Assembly: GCA_949290035.1 (NCBI GenBank)
Contig: CASEQO010000009.1
Span: 1-6,326 of the forward strand
Length of the DNA: 6,326 bases
Source of the DNA: an uncultured Mycoplasmataceae bacterium
GTDB lineage: Bacteria > Bacillota_I > Bacilli_A > Mycoplasmatales > Mycoplasmoidaceae
Reading direction: 5' to 3'
Part shown: one piece after another, positions 1 through 6,326 of the stretch
Layout: each line of letters begins with the position of its first letter
How positions within the stretch are numbered: the stretch's first letter is position 1
Program-made: the position numbers and the translations under genes
Notes under the pieces: model-generated
Told to the model about the DNA's origin: nothing
The model's input: the letters and a program-made list of their open reading frames with translations, nothing else
The model's database searches: none

Positions 1-2067
1 GTTTTTATAAATGAAAAATTAGGAATTAAATTGCACGATCATCCTTTTAAATATTCTGATGCACATCCAAAAGTAAAAGAATTTATAGATGCCTCAATTG
101 AAAAAATGATTAAAGATAAAAATCTTGATGAGTTTGAATTTAAAAAAAATAAGGATAAAATTAATTTTTTTCTTGTAAGTTATGAAAATAAAGAATGAGA
201 TGATTCTAGTTTAAGCAATATAGGTAGAACAAAATTATTATTACATTTTAATAGTGATCTAAATAATATAGAAAATAAAGTTGATTCAAATTCATTTAAT
301 TTAAGAATAAGTAATGATGACAATAGTTCAATATCTCCATCTAGTAGTTCATCTAGTAGTAGTGATGATAGTTCTCCTAAACAAAGAGATAAAGAAGCTA
401 CTAGAAGAGAAATGGATGAAATTTCAAATTCAATTCATTCAGATGGTAGTGATTCAGATACTAATACATCAAGTGGTAGAAAACCTTCAAGTGCGACTCC
501 TGAATCTTTTGATGATGCTGAAACAAAAGATAGAATTAGAAAAAGAGATAGAGTTAAAGATTTTGGTAAAAAAATATTAAATTGACGTACAAAATCTGCA
601 ACAGAAAATATTTCACCATCAGATTCACATGGATTAGCTGCAGCATCTAGAAGTATTGAAGAATCATCAGAAAGTTTAAATGAAGCAACTGAATCGCTTG
701 AAAAAGTTAGTAGATTATCAAAGTTTAAGTCTGTAGCTGCTATTGCACTTTCAGTTTTAAATGCATTATCTGTTGCTTTTGAAATTGCTATAGCTTTATT
801 ATTAGTATTTATGCCATCTCATAAATATTTCTATTATGAATACACAACACCAGATGGTATTAAATATTATTATGATGCTGGTGGAAAAATATCTGAAGAA
901 AATTTCCAATTTGGAACTTATAAAAAACCAAGTATTTCAATAGCTGCTGCTGGATTAATGGATCCTATCCAAATAACAAAACCTACTAATAAAGATTTTT
1001 ATTACTACAATGGAAAAACTTATAATGATAAAAACGAAGTAACTAAAGCTTACATAAATGATATTTTTTCTTCAAACTCAAATGTATTGAATGATTTAAA
1101 AGGAACTATATATAATAAAGTTTCATATGCATATACATTTTCAACTCGAGGTTTAGCAATAGCGAATGGTGAAAATAATACATCACTTAAAGATCCAGAT
1201 GTTAGCGATGTAATTTTTGAAACAAGAACAGAAGTTTTAAGTGATGTTATAAGACAATTAGAAAATTTTGCATATGTATTAAAAGATAGTGGTGGTTTTG
1301 ATGCTATGTTATTTAATAAATATTCTAATCAAATTCAAAAGTCATATTCATTTAATGGAATTTCTACAACTGATAGACAAGCTGCAGATGGGCAATTTAT
1401 TAATAATGTAGTAGAACATATTAGACCAATAGTTTACTCAATCCAACCAAAATTTGATGCTAACACTCAAACATTAGAAGCTATAGATCCAGGTAAATAT
1501 AAGCCAGATGGTATTTATAATGCTAGTATTGGAAAGGTTGAATATAGCAGTGATAATGATGATATGGTATTTATGTTTGATAAAAGTGCTACATTAAAAG
1601 AAAATGGTCATGAAAATGAAGGTACTTTTGAAAATGGAAGATATGTTCCATTAACTAATAATACTTATAAAATTAAAATTTTATCTGAAGCAATAAATAA
1701 TTCAGTTAATAATTTAAGAAAAACATTTATTAATAGCATATCTTCATGAATAGATCAAACAAAAAGAGTTATTTATAACAATGAATATATAAACGGAGAT
1801 GGAAGATATTCAAGTTATAAAGACTACTCTCCAGTAGCTACTGGTATTCCACAAACTGTTTATAAAGTTAATGCTAATAATGGAAATATATTATATTTTA
1901 ATTCTTTAGATAAAGCAAGACAGTACATTCAAAATAATATTTACAAATTAGATACAATTATTAATCAAGAACAAGTTAATATAACATATACATTTAATGG
2001 TCAAACTTACTCTTATGAAGAACTAAAAGAACATGTTTATGCAAACATAGTTGAGGTTTCTAATTAA
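1..2067 (+). CDS. Partial single-pass membrane protein with Ser/Asp-rich linker, coiled coil and C-terminal surface repeats (5' end missing)
   Basis: The frame is open from the first base to TAA at 2065-2067, giving 688 visible residues; the start lies upstream of the window. TGA codons at 196, 583 and 1747 are read as Trp. Residues 1-100 look globular. Residues 104-200 are low-complexity and rich in Ser, Asp and Thr, with eight serines in a row at 114-121. Residues 212-240 show heptad spacing (L212, I219, L226, L233, with A229 and V236), suggesting a coiled coil. It runs into one hydrophobic helix at 245-270 that carries polar N254 and E261 on one face. The positive charges before the helix (K241, K243) predict an inside N-terminus and an outside C-terminus. 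The C-terminal part, about 420 residues without cysteine, carries aromatic/NG repeats also found in the next gene, for example at 332-356, 448-470, 620-648 and 661-680. The family is not recognised. The close spacing to the next gene argues for one operon and a joint surface role. Confidence 0.93.
1858..2040 (+). repeat. Two protein-level repeat copies at the C-terminus of the first protein
   Basis: Residues 620-648 contain ILYFNSLDKARQYI and residues 661-680 contain TFNGQTYSYEELKEHVY. Both fit a loose pattern: a strand with aromatic residues, an NG-type turn, Tyr/Phe, a short Ser/Asn/Asp step, then an Ala/Leu-bearing helix ending near Tyr-Ile. Another clear copy is at nucleotides 994-1068 (YYYNGKTYNDKNEVTKAYI), and a weaker one is at 1342-1410. 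The similarity is at protein level only, since the DNA copies have diverged. I infer an old tandem duplication of a beta-beta-alpha module of about 25-30 residues. Confidence 0.5.
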
Positions 2068-2074
2068 TCCATAA

Positions 2075-2082
2075 AGAAAGGA
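2075..2082 (+). promoter_or_regulatory. Ribosome binding site of the large surface-protein gene
   Basis: AGAAAGGA lies 7 nt before the ATG at 2090, an ideal Shine-Dalgarno position, and it fixes the start of the second gene. It sits in the 22-bp gap after the first gene's stop. That gap has no room for a separate promoter, although one inside the end of the first gene cannot be excluded. Confidence 0.85.
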
Positions 2083-2089
2083 ATTTATT

Positions 2090-5000
2090 ATGAAAAAAAT
2101 AAATAAAAAAATATTAATTGGTAGTTCTTTATCTTTAGTAGCTATTGCTGGTTTATCTGGAATGGCTATAGGTATAAGTACTACTGTATCAAACAAAGTT
2201 AGTTCTAATAATGTTGTTGATAGTTCCTTACAACCTAAATTTTTAGGAACTAATAAATATGGTATTAATGAATATCTTTTTAATAATAAACCTATTAATT
2301 ATGGTGGATATTATTATGAAAACTCAGCTGAAGCTGTGCAAGATTACATTACTCAAGATACTAATTCCAAAAATAAAATAGTTACTGGTAATGAATCATA
2401 CATTGGTGATATAACTGAAATTCCATTTAATAATGGTGATGGAAAAAGAGTTGATATGAGTAATCTAAACAAGACCTTTTTCAAAAATGACCAATCAGTT
2501 CAAAGTAGATTAGTTCCAGTATATGAAAACTATAGATTAAATGGTTCTGGAGTTAATGATAACCAAAGATTTACTACTTCTAGACAAGAAGCTAAATATC
2601 AATCTATTACAAATATCACTTCAGGTCAAAAATATACAGATGGATTTGGTAATATTTTCAATAGTGAAAATGATGCACTTAATTCTAGAAAAAAAATATT
2701 AAGGAATAGAACATCTTTAGGTGTTGGTTATTATGAAATCACTGATAAAAGTGCAAATAATCGTGTTTATAAAATAAACCCTTTAAATGCAAGTGATCAA
2801 AAATTATTAAAAACAATAGCTATTAATAATTTAAATCTAAGTGATAGTGATTTTACATTTGATATTTTCAATTTATCTAATAAAAATGGAAATTATTATT
2901 TTGATACAACTGATAATGGTAACGGAAGTGTTTATGATAGTTCTTCAAAAAAAATAGCAGCAAAAGTTGCTCAAAAACTTGCTAGTTTTATTTCAACAAA
3001 AGTAGCAAACAAAATTACTTATAAAGTAAATGTCAACCCTGCATTTTACACAAATTTTAAATTAGAAGAAGAATGAAGAAGTGGTTCAGGTTTAACTGGA
3101 GCAGGATGACGAACTCGTTCTGGAACTGTGAATAGAGAACTTTTACATAGTAATTATGATGATTCAAATGATCCATCATTTAGTGTTTATAAAAACGGAT
3201 TTAGTTTAGGTGCTAGTAAAGATAGCGATGTATATTCAAATAATAGAGTTTCTTCATTTAATTTAACAGCAAATTCGTTTGATATTTTAGAAAATATAGC
3301 TGATACATTTACTAAAAGAGAGGAATTTTTAAAAGTATTTGAAATCAAGCAAAATAAAGTTGATTTATATGCTGGTCTTAATGGATGAATTGGTAATAAT
3401 GTAAAAAAAGACCTTTTTGATGAATATGCTGTAGTTAAAAATGGAGATATATTTGGAAATAAAGATATAAAGTCAATTGGTATAAAATTAAATCCAAAAG
3501 AAGCTGAAAGAGTTATGAAAGGTTGAGTTTACAATCATGGTGTATCTAGATGAAGAGGTGATACTTATTATAATTCTGCTATTGATTTTCCAATACTAAA
3601 ATCAGCTCCATATGTTGATGCACAAAATAGTGAAAACTCTGGTCAAAGAGCAAATAGTGAAATTATTTTTAATTTAAATATTACTCCAAGTTGTTCGCTA
3701 CAAAATTCTGATTATTCAAAATTAGCAACTTCTTTTAAAAATGAAATTCAAAGTGATCCCTTATTAAATGATTTCTTTCCAAGTGATACAGAATTAGAAA
3801 CATATTTAAAAACCGTATTTAATGATTTAAATTCTTATATTAATAACACATTATTAAAAAACAAATATTCAATTAATAAATATAGTACAACTGATTTAGA
3901 TATTTTTAAGGGTGTTGGTTATATAGATGATAACAATAACTTTTCAAACTCTGTATCTTGAATAAGTGACTTTATAATAAATAAAAGTGATTTTATAAAC
4001 AAATTTAATAAAAGTGTAATTGAAAATGATATCTATAATATTCAACAAAATGTAATTGATTCAAAAACTAAATTTATAATTAAGTATAAAGGTGCACCAT
4101 TATATTTATTTGATTATGACCCTAATGGTATATTTTCAGTAGATAAGATATTTGGTTCATCAAGTCTTAAAGATGGAATGTATTATGATAAAGCTGCAGT
4201 TGCATCTTCATTACAAAGAATTTTAGTTGATCCAAAATATTTAGTTAATGGTGAACACCAATTATTAAAACAATTAAAAAATATTTCAAATAAAGTTCAA
4301 CTTGTTCAAACTTCTACTTCTGATGGAAAATTATTAAATAAATATGTAATTCCTTCAAACAATCTTGACAACGATGTTAAAAATGATACTAATTTTATAG
4401 AATTTGACCAAGCAGATACAAAAAGATATAAAAGAATAAAAATTCCTAAAGAATATACAGAAAATAATCAAAATGAAAATTTAAATATAGCAGGTAACCT
4501 ATTAATTAGTGAAAAAGATCCAGTTTCTATGTTAAATAGAAATAGTGGTATCTATATGATAGCTAACTACTATAATAAGCAAGTTGATAAATATTATCAA
4601 GAATATGGTAATGACAACGGTGATATTGTTTCTACTGAATCAGAAAATTTATTAACTAAAACAGATGATATAGTTGTTTTATTTAATACTTATGATTCAT
4701 CTACAGAAGATGAAAAATTAAGTGATTACTTAAATGTTTCTACTTATAGAGAAATATTTAGTCCTAAATTCAATATTTCATTAAATGAAAATAACCAACG
4801 TATTTTTAGTTATGAAGATGATAAAACTAAATACCTTGAATCATCTACAGGAAAAGAAAATGATATAGGTAAAGTTTATTTATTCTATGATTATAGTTAT
4901 AAACAATTAAATAAAAATATTTATAACACAGAAGAATTAGCTAAACAAGAAGCATTATCTAATGTTGTTATAAGACCTAGTCAAGAAAAAATTCTATTAT

Positions 5001-5215
5001 TAAATGAAGGTGTAGAGATAACTAATCCTGAAACTAATTATGTAGATCAAGGTAAAGTTATAAGTAAAAATACATCTATGTTAACTTGAATAAACTTATC
5101 AAACTTAGCTGATGATTTTAATGGTTGATCTAGAACTCCAGTTTATTTCTCAAACTATACAAATGCATTTAATTATATGAGATACTTATTTGAAATGTCT
5201 TATACAGTTCAATAA
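2090..5215 (+). CDS. Large membrane-anchored or secreted surface protein with aromatic/NG repeats (1041 aa)
   Basis: The gene runs from ATG behind a good ribosome binding site to TAA at 5213-5215. Eight in-frame TGA codons (3074, 3107, 3386, 3524, 3551, 3959, 5087, 5126) are read as Trp. The N-terminus is a classic Sec signal or anchor: basic MKKINKK, then a hydrophobic helix at residues 8-30 with several glycines, including G24xxxG28. There is no Cys for a lipobox, so it is not a typical mycoplasma lipoprotein, and no clear signal peptidase site; an uncleaved anchor is most likely. The remaining 1000 residues are polar, rich in Asn, Ser, Tyr and Asp, with one Cys and no further transmembrane helix or C-terminal anchor, as expected for an exposed domain. 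Degenerate repeats lie at 57-88, 147-174, 180-204, 269-301, 928-960 and 1016-1035, matching those of the upstream protein. The family is not recognised. Adhesin, protease partner or part of a surface machine are all possible. Confidence 0.95.
2258..2992 (+). repeat. N-terminal block of four degenerate protein repeats
   Basis: Copies lie at residues 57-88 (YYYENSAEAVQDYI), 147-174 (RFTTSRQEAKYQSI), 180-204 (NIFNSENDALNSRKKIL) and 269-301 (SVYDSSSKKIAAKVAQKL). Each joins an aromatic strand, often with a G or NG turn, to a short helix with conserved Ala and a final Ile/Leu. The spacing between copies is irregular (roughly 35-90 residues), so sequence may be inserted between modules. The repeats were found by eye and are not conserved at DNA level. 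Confidence 0.5.
4871..5194 (+). repeat. C-terminal repeat copies in the large surface protein
   Basis: Residues 928-960 contain NIYNTEELAKQEAL. Residues 1016-1035 contain PVYFSNYTNAFNYMRYL, which aligns well with ILYFNSLDKARQYI near the C-terminus of the upstream protein: Tyr-Phe, two small or polar residues, then Ala and Tyr at the same spacing. Both proteins therefore have a copy at or close to the C-terminus. A weaker copy may lie near residues 696-712. Confidence 0.45.
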
Positions 5216-5231
5216 TTGATAATTTAACTAT

Positions 5232-5264
5232 AAAATACTTACCAATAAAGGTAAGTATTTTTAT
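5232..5264 (+). terminator. Intrinsic terminator of the two-gene surface unit
   Basis: A perfect 12-bp stem pairs AAAATACTTACC (5232-5243) with GGTAAGTATTTT (5250-5261), around the 6-nt loop AATAAA. A U-rich tail follows, and the stem begins 16 bp after the TAA stop. The A run on the left side would provide a U tract on the other strand, so it might also stop transcripts arriving from the minus-strand gene. Confidence 0.88.
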
Positions 5265-5290
5265 ATTAGTTATCATTATATGTATTTATA

Positions 5291-5320
5291 ATTGTAAATT
5301 TCTAAAAACATTGTAAATTT
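5291..5320. repeat. Pair of 11-bp direct repeats (ATTGTAAATTT)
   Basis: ATTGTAAATTT occurs at 5291-5301 and again at 5310-5320, exactly 19 bp apart start to start. In DNA this AT-rich, chance is possible, but the exact match upstream of a candidate promoter makes a regulator-binding role conceivable. Confidence 0.4.
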
Positions 5321-5324
5321 AATA

Positions 5325-5356
5325 TCAATATTATTGAAGAATTTAGGTTTAACCTA
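5325..5356. repeat. Two 13-bp palindromes spaced 19 bp apart
   Basis: TCAATATTATTGA (5325-5337) and TAGGTTTAACCTA (5344-5356) are both perfect inverted repeats around a central T. Their starts are 19 bp apart, the same step as the direct repeats just upstream. The second contains GG/CC pairs, which is less expected by chance. They could be operator half-sites or small hairpins; function is not shown. Confidence 0.4.
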
Positions 5357-5373
5357 TATCCCTAAAATAATAA

Positions 5374-5385
5374 ACTAAATTTAGT
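5374..5385. promoter_or_regulatory. 12-bp palindrome overlapping a candidate -35 region
   Basis: ACTAAATTTAGT is a perfect 12-bp palindrome. Its right half covers the weak -35 candidate TTTAGT (5380-5385) of the promoter below, a position where a bound repressor would block polymerase. The operator role is inferred from position alone. Confidence 0.3.
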
Positions 5386-5407
5386 ACCCATTTTATAGTG
5401 TGATAAT
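5380..5407 (+). promoter_or_regulatory. Candidate extended -10 promoter
   Basis: TGTGATAAT (5399-5407) reads as an extended -10: TG, one base, then GATAAT, one mismatch from TATAAT. The weak -35 TTTAGT (5380-5385) lies 16 bp upstream of the hexamer. Transcription would start near 5414 on the + strand, after the surface-unit terminator and with no gene ahead except a second terminator. Confidence 0.4.
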
Positions 5408-5413
5408 AAAAGT

Positions 5414-5466
5414 AGTAAATAAGATAAAATGAATTCTGATTAGCAGGAGTAGCTTTCCTGTTTTTT
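5414..5466 (+). ncRNA. Putative short untranslated RNA
   Basis: A transcript starting about 7 nt after the GATAAT element and ending at the hairpin and U tract of 5442-5466 would be about 53 nt. It has no useful reading frame: the ATG at 5429 reaches TAG after four codons. I do not recognise an RNA family. Alternatives are a backup terminator for the surface unit or a remnant of a lost gene's 3' end. Confidence 0.25.
5442..5466 (+). terminator. Second intrinsic terminator
   Basis: CAGGAG (5444-5449) pairs with TTCCTG (5455-5460), with one G-T pair, around the loop TAGCT. The stem extends outward through G-T and A-T pairs, and a six-T run (5461-5466) follows. There is no matching A run on the left, so it works only for + strand transcription. 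It lies about 200 bp beyond the first terminator, which is why a separate transcript is suspected. Confidence 0.7.
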
Positions 5467-5564
5467 ATTTATGTTTTCTTATCAAATTAGTTTTAATTTT
5501 ATATATATTGTAATCTTTATTAAAATAGTAATTTAATTTCTTGTTAACGTTATTTTATTTATAA

Positions 5565-6263
5565 TTATTCTTTATTTAATTTCATAATATAAATATTAAT
5601 AAAATCAATTTTATAAACAAAATATTCATTAGTAAGATTTATTTTATCTTTTCTAATAACTCTCATTGATTTTGGAATGAAAGTTCTTCAATAATAATTA
5701 TTTTTAGTGATTTCATCTATTTGTAAGACAAATATATTTCTGGAGTGGATAAGAGGAGTAAAAGTTAAAAATATTTCATTTACATTAAAAATATTAGTAG
5801 AATATATATTATATTTTTCTGATCAATTAAATTTTTTTGAATAAGTTATTAATAGATAAAAACCTAATATTTTATTTTGTATAAATTTAATTAATTCTTT
5901 TGGATTTTTTAAATTTATTTGAAAACTTTTATTTTTAAATTTTGAATAAATCTTTTGTTCTAGTGACGTTCACAAAATCTTCTTTGAAACAACATCTTTT
6001 AAAAAATTTTTTAAAAAAATAGATGTTTTTTGATTTTTGCTCTTTGTAGAATATTTTTCATAAAATATTTCTATATATTGCATACCAAATAAATGATGCA
6101 AAAATTTCTCTTTTATATTTAATAAATATTTATCATTTATATTGTTTTTATTATAAAAATAAATATTTATTTTGACTTCTTTATTATTTTCATAAAATAA
6201 AATATCTTGCAATTCTTTACACAATTCAATAAAAATATCATTATTAAATATAGTTTTTTTCAT
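5565..6263 (-). CDS. Hypothetical soluble protein, possibly PBECR4-like nuclease domain (232 aa)
   Basis: The gene reads from ATG at 6263-6261 to TAA at 5567-5565, with Trp encoded by TGA at residues 98, 147 and 192. A GTG two codons earlier overlaps the AGGG ribosome binding site, so the ATG is preferred. The protein is rich in Lys, Asn, Ile and Phe, has one Cys (residue 15) and no signal peptide or membrane helix, so it is probably cytoplasmic. Residues 31-61 form hydrophobic strands leading to KFLHHLFGM (53-61). This recalls the 'F-HLTG' region I remember for PBECR4, a BECR-fold RNase-type domain of phage and mobile-element conflict proteins, followed by helices (62-97). A later strand-rich part (134-204) ends with the basic stretch WRTFIPKSMRVIRKDK. 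The assignment rests on one short motif and on overall layout. The gene faces the surface unit and looks more AT-rich than it, which is consistent with separate acquisition. Confidence 0.88.
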
Positions 6264-6268
6264 ATTCA

Positions 6269-6272
6269 CCCT
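6269..6272 (-). promoter_or_regulatory. Ribosome binding site deciding the start of the minus-strand gene
   Basis: On the minus strand AGGG (6272-6269) precedes the ATG at 6263 with a 5-nt spacer. The in-frame GTG at 6269-6267 overlaps this site and would have no ribosome binding site of its own, so the two-codon-shorter ATG start is chosen. Confidence 0.6.
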
Positions 6273-6284
6273 AATTTACACAAT

Positions 6285-6325
6285 AAAAAAATTTGCACTC
6301 ATTGGCTCATAACAGTCGGTGCAAA
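6285..6325 (-). terminator. Hairpin with seven-T tract upstream of the minus-strand gene (terminator or attenuator)
   Basis: TTTGCAC (6292-6298) and GTGCAAA (6319-6325) form a 7-bp stem around a 20-nt loop. Read on the minus strand, the stem is followed directly by seven T residues (6291-6285), the signature of an intrinsic terminator. The gap from the T run to the ATG at 6263 is only about 21 bp, which leaves almost no room for a promoter. It may end an upstream minus-strand gene or act as a conditional terminator in this gene's leader. The window ends right at the hairpin, so use on the + strand cannot be judged. Confidence 0.6.
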
Positions 6326-6326
6326 A

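Larger units (their letters stand above)
5216..5564. other. Intergenic region between convergent genes
   Basis: I find no convincing protein gene in these 349 bases. They hold the terminator of the large surface-protein gene, a direct repeat pair, three small palindromes, a candidate promoter and a second hairpin with a U tract. Bases 5467-5564, just past the 3' end of the minus-strand gene, are nearly pure A/T and contain no GC stem. That gene therefore has no obvious terminator of its own. The 8-bp palindrome TAACGTTA at 5545-5552 is too short to serve as one. Confidence 0.7.

Noticed and set aside
314..580. An 88-codon reading frame in frame 2 within the Ser-rich region
   Set aside because: It is a shadow of the Ser/Asp-rich part of the first gene, giving an implausible Val/Leu/Lys composition, and it has no ribosome binding site.
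2090..2200. Lipoprotein signal peptide on the large surface protein
   Set aside because: There is no cysteine in the first 40 residues, so no lipobox. The hydrophobic segment is better read as a Sec signal or uncleaved anchor.
2090..5215. Several separate genes or a pseudogene split by stop codons
   Set aside because: All internal stops are TGA in one unbroken frame, at sensible Trp positions, and the other genes show the same pattern. Under code 4 it is a single intact gene.
5545..5552. TAACGTTA as a terminator for the minus-strand gene
   Set aside because: The palindrome is 8 bp with no loop, so it cannot form a useful hairpin, and it lies next to no strong U tract.
6267..6269. GTG start for the minus-strand gene
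   Set aside because: The codon overlaps the only good ribosome binding site, which is correctly spaced for the ATG two codons later.
6291..6326. tRNA-Met-like fragment (GGCTCATAAC resembles a CAU anticodon loop)
   Set aside because: The flanking bases do not form a 5-bp anticodon stem, and no D arm, T arm or acceptor stem can be drawn. The segment is better explained as the loop of the inverted repeat.
6315..6326. tracrRNA-like 3' hairpin (GTCGGTGC)
   Set aside because: Only eight bases recall a known tracrRNA terminator. There is no CRISPR repeat, anti-repeat or cas gene in the window, and the true stem here pairs different bases.

Overview
The window looks like a mollicute chromosome (Mycoplasma, Ureaplasma or Spiroplasma-like). 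It is very AT-rich, and UGA is read as tryptophan. All three protein genes stay open only under translation table 4, and all 14 tryptophans they encode are UGA, with no in-frame UGG. Under the standard code the genes would appear broken into many short pieces. I cannot name the species from this sequence.

Positions 1-5215 (+ strand) hold a tight two-gene surface/membrane unit. The first gene enters from outside the window and ends at 2067. Its product has an N-terminal region, a Ser/Asp-rich linker, a predicted coiled coil, one transmembrane helix and a C-terminal domain of about 420 residues that is probably extracellular. The second gene (2090-5215, 1041 aa) starts 22 bp later behind a strong ribosome binding site. 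It has an N-terminal membrane anchor or signal peptide with no lipobox, followed by about 1000 residues that are probably exposed. I do not recognise either protein by family. Both carry degenerate copies of the same short aromatic/NG repeat, so they probably share a fold module and work together at the cell surface. A strong intrinsic terminator follows the second gene.

Positions 5216-5564 are intergenic between convergent genes. They hold that terminator, a pair of 11-bp direct repeats, three short palindromes, a plausible extended -10 promoter and a second hairpin with a U tract. Together these could specify a short untranslated RNA of about 50 nt.

Positions 5565-6263 (- strand) encode a 232-aa soluble protein, even more AT-rich than its neighbours. 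Its best guess is a PBECR4-like (BECR-fold nuclease) protein of the kind found in mobile or conflict systems, but this is tentative. A terminator-type hairpin with a seven-T tract lies just upstream of it on the same strand. It either ends a gene beyond the window or acts as a leader attenuator.

No rRNA, tRNA, CRISPR array, transposase or insertion sequence is visible.
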